From Devosia crocina (GTDB lineage Bacteria > Pseudomonadota > Alphaproteobacteria > Rhizobiales > Devosiaceae): DNA of 64,000 nucleotides. The stretch covers positions 310,001 through 374,000 of the forward strand of contig NZ_FPCK01000003.1 of assembly GCF_900116545.1 (NCBI RefSeq), written 5' to 3'. Under the pieces are notes generated by a model that did not search any database, was not told the DNA's origin, and saw only the letters and a program-made list of their open reading frames with translations. Made by a program: the position numbers and the translations under genes. This document shows positions 1-9,069 of the stretch, piece by piece. Every line of letters starts with the position of its first letter. The stretch's first letter is position 1.

Positions 1-471
1 TGGTTCGACACGGTTCATCCGGACGACCGCCCGATCGTGCTTGAAGGACTTGAGCGGGCCGAGGCCGATACCAGCGTTATCCGCATCGAGATTTCACCGG
101 GGCACTATGTTCCGGTGCGCACAATCCGCAAGCCGGTGCTGAACGAAGCCAACCAAGCCGAAGAATGGTTTGGCCTGACAAGTCTCGTACAACCGGGCAC
201 CGGCGGGCTCGATCCCGGCGAGATCGCTGCCGACCCTTCGCTGAACGGCCCGCTGCTCCGGGGGGCACGCAATCTCCTGGGCTGGACCATTCCGGTTCTC
301 GCCCAACAGTCGGGAATCTCGGCCTCCACCATCATGCGGATCGAAGAATCCAGCGCCCCGATGACCGAGATCGCCCGGCGCAGCACCGCAGAGCGGCTGA
401 TCGGGGCGCTGACGGGCGCCGGCCTGACCTTTCACCGGACACTGACGGGGAAACTGGCGATTTCGCTGTGA
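1..471 (+). CDS. PAS domain plus C-terminal XRE-type HTH regulator (5' end outside window)
   Basis: The reading frame is open from the first base, so the start lies upstream; 156 residues are visible. The first 20 or so (WFDTVHPDDRP) look like the end of a PAS fold, where 'HPDD' motifs are typical. After a linker, residues from about 80 (GPLLRGARNLLGW...LAQQSGISASTIMRIEES) form an XRE-like helix-turn-helix, followed by a short tail with a final beta-hairpin-like segment. This suggests a sensor-regulator that binds DNA directly. The ligand and targets cannot be told. A GTG at 37 could be mistaken for the start but would cut the PAS domain. Confidence 0.7.
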   Translation, partial: WFDTVHPDDRPIVLEGLERAEADTSVIRIEISPGHYVPVRTIRKPVLNEANQAEEWFGLTSLVQPGTGGLDPGEIAADPSLNGPLLRGARNLLGWTIPVLAQQSGISASTIMRIEESSAPMTEIARRSTAERLIGALTGAGLTFHRTLTGKLAISL

Positions 472-622
472 TTGCTGACAACCATAAGGCTAAAATTGCC
501 TGTGATCCTCTAAGTATTAACCCAGATCAGTTCATTCACAAGCGCTGGAGAAACTTTTCGTGCACACAGTATCGGTGCTGCCGCGCAGTCGGCTCATCGT
601 ATCTGTCAGCCGCGGTTGGTGA

Positions 623-2617
623 ATGGCGCTTGAATTCAAGGGTATCGGGCAAGGTGTTGCACGTCGGCTGAGGACGCATTGGAAGCACTTCAGCCGGGAT
701 GAAGCGGGCAATTTCGTGCTGCTTGCAGCCTTGGTCCTGCCGGTTCTGATCGGCAGCAGCGCGCTGGCTATCGAATATGGCATGGGGCTTGTCACGCGAT
801 CGCAAAATCAGCGGGTCGCCGACATGTCGGCCTTTGCCGGCGCCCTGCGCTATACCGGCGATAGGTCGGAAACGGCCATGACCGATGCCGCCCTGCAGAT
901 TGCAGCACTCAACGGGATCGAGCCAGACAAGGTCACGGTCAGCCTCGTGCCCTCTCCGCGCGGGGAGGGCGAAGCGGTGCAGGTCGATATCCATGCCGCG
1001 CAACCTATTCTGCTCGGCACTATCCTGGGCGCCGACAATACGCTCGAAATCAAAACCAAGGCCTTTGCCGCCCTCGGGTCGGAAGGGGAAGGCGCCTGTA
1101 TCATCGCGCTTGATGGAAGACAGTCGGGCGTCGTCCTCTCCGGTGGAACCAGCCTTTCGGCCAGCACCTGCTCGGTCGCTTCCAATGCCAGCGTGCAGGT
1201 ACCGTGCGGCACCAGCATCATCGCCGAGGCCGTTTACTACGACACGGCGCCACCCAACCAGGGCTGCAGCGGCATCCGCTCTCCAGATAACGGCCCGGGT
1301 AAGATCAGCAAACAAGCGACTCCCGATCCCTTGTCGGGGCACGCAGGCATAGCGGCAGCCACGGGCCGCATGAGTGCGGTCGCGACCTTGCCGAATATCG
1401 TCCTTCCTCCCACGAGCGGCGGACCCGATATTACGTTCGGCTACAATGTCCAGGCCGAGGTTGCGGCCAAGGTTGCACAGGCCGGCTGCGCACTAGGCAC
1501 GACCCCGGCCTATTCGGGCGAGTGGATCGTCAATTGCCCGGCAACCGGCACTCAAAAGTTCGGAACCATCCGCGTCACCGGCAAAAGCCTTGCCTTCAAC
1601 GTCAGCGGGCAGCCCGGCAAGCGCTACGAGTTTTCCGGTGGGATCGTGGTGGAGAGCGGCGCCAAGGCCAGCTTTCCTCCTGGCACCTATGTCGTAGCCA
1701 AGGGCATTTCTGCATCCGGAGGTTCGACAGTCAGCTTCGGTGCCGGCACCTTCATGATCGGTCCCAATGCATTTCCCTGCTCGTGGGACTCCAGCAATCA
1801 CAGCATCTGTTCGGCGGCGAACCTTTCCTTTGCCGGCCCGAGCACCTTCGTGCTGGCTTCAGGCTTTTATACCGGTGGTGGAGCGCGTCTTGTTTTGGGC
1901 GCAGGAGACGACAACCTTTTCGATCTCGGCCGTGCTGCCAGCGGCAATTCGGTCATGCTTGGCGGAGGCGCCTATACCGTCATGGGCGATGCCATCCGCC
2001 GCCCTGAAGCTTTCCGACTGCGGGGGCACTTTAACGGCGGCGGAGGCGGCAGTTGCACCGTGGTGAGCGCGGCCCCCCAGCACGACATCGATGGCAGCGT
2101 CATGCTTTCGGGCGGAGTCATCCTGGGCGCGGGTGTCTATACGGTCAATGGCTCGCTCCTGCTCGGCTCAACGGGCGGGGGCGGCGCCAGTTGCCAAGGC
2201 CGGACCGTGAGCGTTGAAGCTATCGATGTGACCATCACCGTTTCGGGGAAAACCGGGGTTGCTTCCGGCAATTGCGCGGGAACCGCGTTCTGCGTTTCTG
2301 CCGGCTATTCCAATGTGGTCTTCCGGGCCCCGACAAGTGGCCCCACCAAGGGAATGGCGGTTCTGGGTCCGGCTGATGGCCGCACGGCCGGCGCTTCGCT
2401 GGTGGCCGGTGCCAGCAATGCCCGCATCTCAGGCGCGTTTTATTTTCCCACAGGACCGATCGTCATGGGCGGTGGCTCGAGCCTGGGCGGAGGCGGTGGA
2501 GATTGCCTGCAATTGATCGGCTCACGCATCGCCCTTTCCGGCGGCGCCAACGCTGCCTCCAATTGTCTCGAGGGAGGCCCAGGTGGGACCAACAAGAAGG
2601 TGTCCCTCATCCAATGA
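623..2617 (+). CDS. TadG-like pilus assembly protein with Gly-rich repeat domain
   Basis: 664 residues. The N-terminus (about 20-60) has the TadE/TadG pattern: a basic stretch, DEAGNFVLLAALVLPVLIG, then one membrane helix; this family anchors Flp/Tad pilus assembly in the inner membrane with the bulk outside. The rest is Gly/Ser/Ala-rich with recurring GxY(T/V)V turns (PPGTYVVAKG, GAGTFMIGP, GGGAYTVMG, GAGVYTVNG), which resembles a beta-helix. Several Cys residues are spread through it. The ATG at 623 has only a weak ribosome site. It overlaps the next gene by ATGA, so the three Tad-like genes form one operon. No cpa/tad motor genes are in the window. Family assignment is firm only for the N-terminus. 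Confidence 0.75.
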   Translation: MALEFKGIGQGVARRLRTHWKHFSRDEAGNFVLLAALVLPVLIGSSALAIEYGMGLVTRSQNQRVADMSAFAGALRYTGDRSETAMTDAALQIAALNGIEPDKVTVSLVPSPRGEGEAVQVDIHAAQPILLGTILGADNTLEIKTKAFAALGSEGEGACIIALDGRQSGVVLSGGTSLSASTCSVASNASVQVPCGTSIIAEAVYYDTAPPNQGCSGIRSPDNGPGKISKQATPDPLSGHAGIAAATGRMSAVATLPNIVLPPTSGGPDITFGYNVQAEVAAKVAQAGCALGTTPAYSGEWIVNCPATGTQKFGTIRVTGKSLAFNVSGQPGKRYEFSGGIVVESGAKASFPPGTYVVAKGISASGGSTVSFGAGTFMIGPNAFPCSWDSSNHSICSAANLSFAGPSTFVLASGFYTGGGARLVLGAGDDNLFDLGRAASGNSVMLGGGAYTVMGDAIRRPEAFRLRGHFNGGGGGSCTVVSAAPQHDIDGSVMLSGGVILGAGVYTVNGSLLLGSTGGGGASCQGRTVSVEAIDVTITVSGKTGVASGNCAGTAFCVSAGYSNVVFRAPTSGPTKGMAVLGPADGRTAGASLVAGASNARISGAFYFPTGPIVMGGGSSLGGGGGDCLQLIGSRIALSGGANAASNCLEGGPGGTNKKVSLIQ

Positions 2618-3180
2618 ACCACATTAGCGGGAAACGAACTGGGCGCTTCGTGCGCGACGAGCGCGGCGTTTCAGCCCTCGAATTCGCGCTTGTCGCTCCC
2701 ATCATCTTCGCGCTTTTGGCTGTCGTGGTAGATTTCGGCATGCTGGTGCAGACCCGCGCAAATATGGAAACCGCGCTCTCCTCGGCCATGTCGTTCGGCC
2801 TGGCACGAGGGCAGGATGTGGACGCGGCAGAGGCAGCCGGCTACGCCGCCAGTCTTGCCGATATCGCCTCCACCCAATTGGGCGAGGACACCGCACTCAA
2901 TGTGACGCTCAACCGCAGCTTCATCACGACGCGTGGCCGGGGCTCCGCTGGCCAGACCGGCTCGGCCAATGCGGTCAGTCTCTGCTATTGTCCAGAGCGG
3001 AAACCAAGCGGCATCGATTGGGGCACGAGCCGGATCTGCACTGCGCCCTGCCCGAACGGAGGCCATGCTGGGCTTTTCCTCGCCATCAAGGCTGCCCGGC
3101 CCTATCGGCCGCTCTTTCTGGATTATGGCCTCGTCTCGGACGGGCAGATCGTGATCGAAACACTGGCCGGGCTGCGATGA
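2614..3180 (+). CDS. TadE-family pseudopilin-like protein
   Basis: 188 residues from ATG 2614, which overlaps the stop of the preceding gene by four bases. Near residue 14 the TadE signature begins (DERGVSALEFALVAPIIFALL) and runs into one transmembrane helix, as in minor pseudopilins processed and assembled with Flp pili. The middle has paired cysteines (CYCPE, CTAPC) that could form disulfides in the periplasm. Longer in-frame upstream starts exist but would run deep into the previous gene. Likely works with the flanking TadG and TadE proteins; direct function is inferred from family only. Confidence 0.8.
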   Translation: MNHISGKRTGRFVRDERGVSALEFALVAPIIFALLAVVVDFGMLVQTRANMETALSSAMSFGLARGQDVDAAEAAGYAASLADIASTQLGEDTALNVTLNRSFITTRGRGSAGQTGSANAVSLCYCPERKPSGIDWGTSRICTAPCPNGGHAGLFLAIKAARPYRPLFLDYGLVSDGQIVIETLAGLR

Positions 3181-3596
3181 CCGGTTTTTGGCGCAATCGC
3201 GACGGAGCCAGCATCGTGGAGTTCGCGCTCCTGATCGGGCCATTCATGCTGGTGCTGTTCGGGGTGGTCGAGATCAGTCGCGCACTCTGGACGCGCCAGG
3301 CGCTTCAGGACATCGCCACCGCCACGGCGCGATGCGTTGGCGTGCTACAGGCCGAGTGCGCCGATGACGACGGCTTCAGCCGCGCGCGCACGGAGACATT
3401 CATTGCCGGGGCGGCCAGTGGGCGCGCGGTGCGAATGGACGCAGGGGCAACAGACATCGGAAGGGGGGTGGCATGCGACGGGCTCTCGGACGCCGTAGCC
3501 GTTAGCCTGCGCGCCCACTTCGATTCGGTTTTCCCCTTTGCCCAGGCGCTCGATTTTCACGTCCGCGCCTGTTTTCTCGATTGGTCTGCTATCTGA
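3177..3596 (+). CDS. Second TadE-family protein
   Basis: 139 residues from ATG 3177, overlapping the previous stop by ATGA. The N-terminus (RNRDGASIVEFALLIGPFMLVLFGVVEISRALW) has the TadE motif with the conserved Glu inside the hydrophobic stretch and one membrane helix, followed by a short periplasmic part with four Cys. Third gene of the Tad-like operon. Its 3' end overlaps the convergent FadR-type regulator by 8 bases, so the operon stops abruptly with no room for a separate terminator between them. Confidence 0.8.
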   Translation: MTGFWRNRDGASIVEFALLIGPFMLVLFGVVEISRALWTRQALQDIATATARCVGVLQAECADDDGFSRARTETFIAGAASGRAVRMDAGATDIGRGVACDGLSDAVAVSLRAHFDSVFPFAQALDFHVRACFLDWSAI

Positions 3597-4353
3597 TTTC
3601 CATTCGCCCCGCCGCCCGGGCGAAACCTTCGGCGATGGCGATGCGCATGGCTTCTCGCGCGCGGGCCGGGTCGCGCTCGGAAATAGCTGCGGCAATATTG
3701 CGGTGCACCAGCACGGTTTGCACCAGCGCTTCGGGTTCGTTGACCGGGGAGGAAATGGTGAATGCGGCGGTCAGTGCCATTTCCACAAGCGCGCTGATCG
3801 AGGCCATGAAGGGATTGCCGGATGCACCGGCCACGGCCTTGTGGAACTCCAAATCATGCCGGGCGAAATCCTCCGGGGTTTGCGCCGCTTCCATCCGGTC
3901 GACTGCGTCGAGAAGGGCCTGAGCCTCTTCGTCCGTACGCCGTTCGGCCGCAAGCGCTGCCGCCTCGATCTCGATGCCGATGCGCACCTCGGCCAGTGCC
4001 TGCAAGAAGGTGACATCAGGCCCGAGCTCGAAATGCCAGGCGAGCACGTCGGCGTCAAAGAGGTTCCAGCGATTGCGCGGCAGGACACGGGTGCCGATGC
4101 GCGCGCGCGCCTCGATCAGGCCCTTGGCCGCCAGCGTCTTCAAAGCCTCGCGCAGCACCGTGCGGGATACACGGAACTGATCCAGCAGATCCGTATCCGG
4201 TGGCAGGATGGTGCCTTCCTCATACTGACCTGAGACGATGGCGAAGCCGAGGTCCCACAGCACATCCGAATGCAGGTTCCGCGCCAGGTTGCGGCCCGAA
4301 AGGGCGGCGATAAGGTCGCCGGAATGACGCGCCCGGCCGCCAGATCGATCCAT
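3589..4353 (-). CDS. GntR/FadR-family transcriptional regulator (FCD domain)
   Basis: 254 residues. Residues about 22-90 are the winged helix of GntR proteins (GTILPPDTDLLDQFRVSRTVLREALKTLAAKGLIEARARIGTRVLP); residues 100-250 are a helical FCD ligand domain with candidate metal-binding His residues (LEFHKAVAG and VLVHRNIAA). Such regulators usually repress catabolic genes and respond to small organic acids or sugar acids. It is divergent from the M20 peptidase gene with a 147-base gap holding a TNGTNNNACNA-like site, so self-regulation and control of the peptidase are plausible but inferred. The 3' end overlaps the Tad operon. Confidence 0.85.
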   Translation of the reverse strand: MDRSGGRARHSGDLIAALSGRNLARNLHSDVLWDLGFAIVSGQYEEGTILPPDTDLLDQFRVSRTVLREALKTLAAKGLIEARARIGTRVLPRNRWNLFDADVLAWHFELGPDVTFLQALAEVRIGIEIEAAALAAERRTDEEAQALLDAVDRMEAAQTPEDFARHDLEFHKAVAGASGNPFMASISALVEMALTAAFTISSPVNEPEALVQTVLVHRNIAAAISERDPARAREAMRIAIAEGFARAAGRMEIR

Positions 4354-4404
4354 GCTGAGGCACTCCCCGCGTCACTTGCTCGGGCGACCTAAGCACAGGC
4401 GCAT

Positions 4405-4416
4405 AAGTATGACAAT
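4405..4416. promoter_or_regulatory. Possible FadR/GntR operator
   Basis: The site reads AAGTATGACAAT, close to the NGTNNNACNA consensus of FCD-type GntR regulators, within a local AT-rich patch. It lies about 50 bases upstream of the regulator start and 85 upstream of the peptidase start, where a shared operator would be expected. Short and degenerate, so weak evidence alone. Confidence 0.3.
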
Positions 4417-4500
4417 ATTGCTGTGGGCGCAGGCTGGACAGCGCCGCCCGCCCTCGCCATGGTGCGCACAACCGATTTCCTTCACCCTGCGGATGCCGCC

Positions 4501-5892
4501 ATGACCGAAAAAGTCCAACTCGAAGCCGTTCTTGCCCAGGTCGATGCCGGGCTCGACCAAAGTCTTGAGCGGCTGTTCGAGCTGTTGCGCATCAAGTCGA
4601 TTTCCACAGATCCTGCCTTCGCTCCCGAATGCCGGAAGGCTGCGGATTGGCTGGCGCGCGAACTGACCGATCTTGGCTTTGCCGCGACCGCCCGACCGAC
4701 GCCGGGCCACCCAGTGGTCGTTGCTCATGGTCCAGACCAGGCTGGTCCTCATGTGCTTTTTTATGCCCATTACGACGTTCAGCCGGTCGATCCGCTGAAC
4801 CTTTGGAATTCCGACCCGTTCGATCCGCAGATCCGCGAAGATGCTGCGGGCCGGAAAATCATCGTAGCGCGCGGCGCTTCGGACGATAAGGGTCAGATGA
4901 TGACCTTTATCGAGGCCTGCCGCGCCTATAAGGCGGTGACCGGCAGCCTTCCCGTCCGCGTGTCGCTGATGCTCGAAGGCGAGGAGGAATCCGGTGGCAA
5001 GAACCTTCCGCCCTTCATGCGCGAGAATGCCGAGGAGCTCAAAGCCGACATCGCGCTCGTTTGCGACACCGACATGTGGGATCGGGAAACCCCCTCCATC
5101 ACCACCATGCTCCGCGGCCTTGTGGCCGATGAAGTGGTCGTGACCGCTGCCGACAAGGATCTGCATTCGGGCATGTTCGGTAACGCGGCGCGCAATCCCA
5201 ACCAGGTGATCGCCGAGATCATTGCGAGCCTGCGCGCGCCAGACGGGTCCGTGACCCTGCCTGGCTTTTACGATGACGTGGCTGAAATCTCGCCCGAGCT
5301 CAAGGCCCAGTGGCAGGGTCTGGGGTTCAGCGAAGAGGCGTTTCTCGGCGGGGTCGGCCTGTCGGTGCCGGCGGGCGAACAGAACCGCTCGATCCTCGAA
5401 ATGCTTTGGGCGCGCCCGACCTGCGAAATCAACGGCATGAGCGGAGGCTATACCGGAGACGGGTTCAAGACCGTCATCCCCTCACAAGCCTCGGCCAAGA
5501 TCTCGTTCCGCCTCGTTTCAGGCATGGACCCGCAAAAGATCCGCGCCGCCTTCCGCGCCCATGTCGAAAAGATGATCCCGGCCGATTGCTCTGTTGAATT
5601 CATCCCCCATGGCGGCTCGCCCGCGATCACCGTGCCGGCAGACGGAGCGTTTCTCCAGAAGGCATTGGCGGGTCTTTCGGCCGAGTGGGGAAAGGAAGCC
5701 GTAATCACCGGTTCGGGTGGATCGATTCCGGTCGCGGGCGACTTCAAGTCGATCCTCGGCCTCGACACGCTGCTTATTGGTTTTGCCCAGGTCGACGATC
5801 AGATCCACAGCCCCAACGAGAAGTATGATCTCCAAAGCTTTCACCGCGGCATCCGCTCCTGGGTGCATGTGCTGGCAGCTTTGGGAGAGTAG
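4501..5892 (+). CDS. M20 family dipeptidase/metallopeptidase
   Basis: 463 residues, the usual size for CNDP-like M20 dipeptidases. Metal-binding and catalytic motifs are in order: FYAHYDVQP (His ligand plus catalytic Asp), GASDDKGQ (bridging Asp), EGEEESG (catalytic Glu pair), CDTDMW, and a late His near SPNEKY. A dimerisation lid lies between about residues 200 and 370. It should hydrolyse dipeptides or N-acyl amino acids in the cytoplasm using two zinc ions; the substrate is not determined. ATG 4501 fits family length; upstream in-frame ATG 4459 is possible. Divergent from the FadR-type regulator. Confidence 0.88.
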   Translation: MTEKVQLEAVLAQVDAGLDQSLERLFELLRIKSISTDPAFAPECRKAADWLARELTDLGFAATARPTPGHPVVVAHGPDQAGPHVLFYAHYDVQPVDPLNLWNSDPFDPQIREDAAGRKIIVARGASDDKGQMMTFIEACRAYKAVTGSLPVRVSLMLEGEEESGGKNLPPFMRENAEELKADIALVCDTDMWDRETPSITTMLRGLVADEVVVTAADKDLHSGMFGNAARNPNQVIAEIIASLRAPDGSVTLPGFYDDVAEISPELKAQWQGLGFSEEAFLGGVGLSVPAGEQNRSILEMLWARPTCEINGMSGGYTGDGFKTVIPSQASAKISFRLVSGMDPQKIRAAFRAHVEKMIPADCSVEFIPHGGSPAITVPADGAFLQKALAGLSAEWGKEAVITGSGGSIPVAGDFKSILGLDTLLIGFAQVDDQIHSPNEKYDLQSFHRGIRSWVHVLAALGE

Positions 5893-5910
5893 GCTGTTCA
5901 TCGCCATTAC

Positions 5911-5946
5911 TCACGTCGTTATTGCCCGGCTTGTCCGGGCTATCCA
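5911..5946. repeat. Dispersed 36-nt palindromic repeat, copy 1
   Basis: A 36-base element with stem GCCCGG/CCGGGC around loop CTTGT. A second copy at 22783-22818 matches at 27 of 36 positions, with paired changes inside the stem. Sits between the 3' ends of the M20 peptidase (+) and the DUF1304 gene (-), so it could also serve as a transcription end. The 5893-6025 gap holds no gene. Confidence 0.6.
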
Positions 5947-6025
5947 GTCTTGAGGGGCATAGACCACCGGGAGGAGCCCGGCGGTGACGGTGGGGAAGGG
6001 TTGAGGGCCGCCGACAGCAGCGCGT

Positions 6026-6388
6026 TCAGGCAAAAACCAGCGCGATGATCGCCAGCACGGCAGGCAGGGCCTGGATGAATAGGATTTTCCGGCTGGCCGT
6101 TGCGGCGCCGTAGATTCCGGCGACCGCGACGCAAGCGAGGAAAAACAGCTTGATCTGCCACGCGAAAGCCGGATCAGGGTGAACCAGACCCCAGACGAGG
6201 CCGGCCACGAGGAAACCGTTGTAGAGCCCCTGATTGGCGGCCAGCACCTTGGTCTCACGCGCAAATTCGGGCGTGAGACCAAAGGCTTTCTGTCCGCGCG
6301 AGCTGGTCCACCAGACCATTTCGAGGAGAACGATATAGACGTGAATGAGGGCGACGAGCCCGGTCAGAACATTGGCCACCAGCATCAT
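6026..6388 (-). CDS. DUF1304 membrane protein
   Basis: 120 residues with four predicted hydrophobic segments (about 3-23, 50-70, 78-97, 102-119). The pattern HVYIVLLEMVWW followed by FGLTPE and NQGLYNGFLVAGL is that of DUF1304, small inner-membrane proteins of unknown function. It ends beside the palindromic repeat and lies 21 bases downstream of deoD on the same strand, so the two may be co-transcribed. Confidence 0.85.
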   Translation of the reverse strand: MMLVANVLTGLVALIHVYIVLLEMVWWTSSRGQKAFGLTPEFARETKVLAANQGLYNGFLVAGLVWGLVHPDPAFAWQIKLFFLACVAVAGIYGAATASRKILFIQALPAVLAIIALVFA

Positions 6389-6409
6389 GGCTGCGCCCCC
6401 CCCTAGAAA

Positions 6410-7120
6410 TCAGGCGTCCACCGCCACATCGAGCGCCAGTTCCACCATGTCCGTGAGCGAGGTCTGGCGCGCCTCGGCGTCGATTTCCTCGTGGGTGATG
6501 AGGCAGTCGGTCATGGTGCAGATGGTCAGCGCCTTGACCCCGAACCGCGCCGCCAGCGTATAGAGCACAGCGGCTTCCATTTCGACGCCGATCACGCCGT
6601 GATCGGGCAGCTTGTCATATCCGGCAAACCCATCGGCGTGATAAAAGATGTCCGAGGACAGCATATTGCCGGCGTGGAACCGCAGCCCCCTGGAGTCGGC
6701 CTTGTCCGCTGCCGCGCGCAAAAGTCCGAAATCGGCGATAGGGGAGAAATTGAAGGCTCCGAACCGTCCCTTGACGATGGAGCTGTCGGTCGAGGCGGCC
6801 TGGGCCAGGATCACATCGCGCACCTTGACCTTGGTGTTGAGACCGCCGCAGGTGCCGACCCGGATCAGCGATTTGACGCCATAGGTGTTGATCAGCTCGT
6901 GCACATAGATGGCGAGCGAGGGCTGGCCCATGCCGCTAGCCTGCACCGAAACCGGCTTGCCCTTCCAGGCGCCGGTATAGCCGAGGCAATTGCGTACCGA
7001 ATTGACGAGCCGGGGCGCCTCGAGAAAAGTTTCGGCGATCCATTTGGCGCGCAGCGGGTCCCCCGGCAGCAGCACCGCTTCGGCATAATCGCCAGGCTTT
7101 GCATGATTGTGCGGGGTCAT
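6410..7120 (-). CDS. deoD: Purine-nucleoside phosphorylase, DeoD type
   Basis: 236 residues, matching hexameric DeoD enzymes. It cleaves purine (deoxy)ribonucleosides with phosphate to free base and pentose-1-phosphate. Visible motifs are LLPGDPLRAKWIAE (phosphate binding), RVGTCGG, and GVEMEAAVLYTLA with the ribose-binding Met-Glu. ATG 7120 is preceded by GAGGAG seven bases upstream; the open frame extends further upstream but without family similarity. DUF1304 follows on the same strand. Divergent from the SRPBCC gene. Confidence 0.93.
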   Translation of the reverse strand: MTPHNHAKPGDYAEAVLLPGDPLRAKWIAETFLEAPRLVNSVRNCLGYTGAWKGKPVSVQASGMGQPSLAIYVHELINTYGVKSLIRVGTCGGLNTKVKVRDVILAQAASTDSSIVKGRFGAFNFSPIADFGLLRAAADKADSRGLRFHAGNMLSSDIFYHADGFAGYDKLPDHGVIGVEMEAAVLYTLAARFGVKALTICTMTDCLITHEEIDAEARQTSLTDMVELALDVAVDA

Positions 7121-7245
7121 GAGCGCTCCTCGTTCTGCCTTATCGTGCCGAGCTTTGCCAGCCGGCACGGCACTTGACAATCCTTTGCCGGGGGAACGCG
7201 GTGTTCGGGCGCCGCATTGTGCTTGCAAAGAACAAGGAGGCAGCC

Positions 7246-7725
7246 ATGTCCGACAAGATCGAAGCCAAGGTGACCCACCGTTTCCGCGCCAGCCCCGAGC
7301 GGGTCTTCGATGCCTTTGTCGATCCCGCCTTCACCCGGCGCTGGCATTCGGCCTGGCTGCGCCGCAATGGTCTCGCCGGTATCCTGACGCGCACCGAGAT
7401 CGATCCGCAGGTGGGCGGCGCCTTTATGCTGGCCGATGATCGCGACGGCCAGGAAGCGCGGCACTGGGGCAGGTTCACCGAACTCGAGCGGCCTACCAAG
7501 ATCGGCTTCACCTTCATCGTAGACGAAAGCGAGGAGGAGGAACCGGGCACCGTGACCATGATCATCGAACCCGAACCCAATGGACCGGGCAGTATCGTGA
7601 CGCTCTACAACACCATGGATGCGCAATGGGAAGAATGGCTGGCTCAGACCGAGCGGGGCTGGATTGCCCTCCTCAATGGTCTTGAGGACGTCATCGAGCG
7701 GCGCGACATTCCCGCGCCGGTGTGA
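7246..7725 (+). CDS. SRPBCC (AHSA1/START-like) domain protein
   Basis: 159 residues from ATG 7246, which has a clear AAGGAGG site. The start (VTHRFRASPERVFDAFVDPAFTRRW) and later 'RWGRFTELERPTKIGFTF'-type strands are typical of the AHSA1/Aha1 branch of the START-like fold, a single domain binding a hydrophobic ligand. Function cannot be set from sequence; relatives include polyketide-cyclase-like and stress-related proteins. Stand-alone, 89 bases before argC. Confidence 0.82.
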   Translation: MSDKIEAKVTHRFRASPERVFDAFVDPAFTRRWHSAWLRRNGLAGILTRTEIDPQVGGAFMLADDRDGQEARHWGRFTELERPTKIGFTFIVDESEEEEPGTVTMIIEPEPNGPGSIVTLYNTMDAQWEEWLAQTERGWIALLNGLEDVIERRDIPAPV

Positions 7726-7814
7726 GTGGCCTCCGGCGGCACGCCATAGATTGCTTGACGCCACATCCTGCTCGCCCCATCTACTCGTTTCCATCAGGAA
7801 CAGCGGAGACAGAC

Positions 7815-8768
7815 ATGGTCGCCAAGATTTTCATCGACGGAGAAGCCGGAACTACGGGGCTGCAGATCCGTGAGCGCCTGGCTGGCCGCCGCGACCTCGA
7901 AGTGCTCTCCATCGCGCCGGAAAAGCGCAAGGATCAGGACGAACGCAAGCGTCTGCTTAACGCTGCCGATGTCGCTATCCTTTGCCTGCCCGACGACGCT
8001 GCCAAGGAAAGCGTCCGTCTGATCGAGAACGATACGACTCGCGTAATCGACGCCTCGACCGCGTTTCGGGTCGATCCGGACTGGGCTTACGGCTTTAGCG
8101 AAATGGAAAAGGGCCAGAGCGAAAAAATTGCCAAGGCCCGCTTTGTCGCCAATCCCGGCTGCTGGCCACAGGGGCTGATCGCTGGCCTGCGCCCGCTGAT
8201 TGCGGCAGGTCTCGTGCCCGCTGATTTTCCGGTGATCTATCACGGCATTTCCGGCTATTCCGGTGGTGGCCGCCAGATGATCGAGGACTATGTCGCCGAG
8301 GGCAGCAAGGCGAGCCAGTTCATGCCCTATGGACTGACGTTCCAGCACAAGCACGTGCCGGAAATGACGCTTTATACCGGGCTGACGCGCGAGCCGCTGT
8401 TCGAACCCGTTGTCGGCAACTTTGCGCAAGGCATGACGACGGCGCTGCCGCTGCAACTGGGTACGCTCGACAAGGTGCCGACCGGAGCCGAAATCCACGC
8501 CGCGATCGCCGACCATTTCGCCGCCATTCCCGACAGCTTCGTCAGGGTGGCGCCTTATGACCCTGCTCTGGGCAAGACCCCGGCGCTCGATCCACAGGCC
8601 CATAACGGAACCAATACCTTGACGCTCCACGTCTTTGCCAATGACGCACGCGCCCAAGCGGTCGTTGCTGCCGTCTACGATAATCTCGGCAAGGGCGCAT
8701 CGGGCGCCGCGGTGCAGAACCTCAATCTGATGCTCGGCGTTTCCGCGGCCGAGAGCCTTGCCGCCTAA
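7815..8768 (+). CDS. argC: N-acetyl-gamma-glutamyl-phosphate reductase, short (type 2) form
   Basis: 317 residues, the size of the short ArgC found in rhizobia. It reduces N-acetyl-glutamyl-5-phosphate to the semialdehyde with NADPH in arginine synthesis. The N-terminal Rossmann segment reads FIDGEAGTTGLQIRERL; the catalytic cysteine is in NPGCWPQG; a later HKHVPEM motif carries the active-site His. ATG 7815 follows GCGGAG. argG is at 25.8-27.0 kb, so the arginine genes are scattered. Ends 10 bases before the next start. Confidence 0.93.
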   Translation: MVAKIFIDGEAGTTGLQIRERLAGRRDLEVLSIAPEKRKDQDERKRLLNAADVAILCLPDDAAKESVRLIENDTTRVIDASTAFRVDPDWAYGFSEMEKGQSEKIAKARFVANPGCWPQGLIAGLRPLIAAGLVPADFPVIYHGISGYSGGGRQMIEDYVAEGSKASQFMPYGLTFQHKHVPEMTLYTGLTREPLFEPVVGNFAQGMTTALPLQLGTLDKVPTGAEIHAAIADHFAAIPDSFVRVAPYDPALGKTPALDPQAHNGTNTLTLHVFANDARAQAVVAAVYDNLGKGASGAAVQNLNLMLGVSAAESLAA

Positions 8769-8778
8769 GGAGGCCGCC

Positions 8779-9069
8779 ATGAGCGACTATACGATCCGCC
8801 GTGAAGAAGGCCCCACACGGGGCCGCTATGTCATCGATCTCGCGCCCGGCGCCGAGGCCGAGATGACCTATAGCAAGGATGGGAACGGGCCCATGGTCAT
8901 CACCCATACCGGCGTGCCCCCCGCGTTCGAAGGGCGTGGCATAGCCGCCCGCCTCGTTAACGCCGCCATAGCTGATGCACGCGACCAGGGGTTCAAGATC
9001 ACCCCGGTCTGCTCATATGTGGTCGCACAATTCCGCCGGCACCCGGAATGGTCGGATCTGTTGGGTTAG
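8779..9069 (+). CDS. Small GNAT-like (YjdJ-type) N-acetyltransferase
   Basis: 96 residues from ATG 8779 with a strong TAAGGAGG site that overlaps the argC stop. The core MVITHTGVPPAFEGRGIAARLV with the following helix and CSYVVAQFRRHPEW is that of the one-domain GCN5-related family (YjdJ/GTLF3B-like), which retains the acetyl-CoA pyrophosphate loop (GRGIA) but is about half the length of normal GNATs. Substrate unknown. Very likely co-transcribed with argC. Confidence 0.82.
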   Translation: MSDYTIRREEGPTRGRYVIDLAPGAEAEMTYSKDGNGPMVITHTGVPPAFEGRGIAARLVNAAIADARDQGFKITPVCSYVVAQFRRHPEWSDLLG

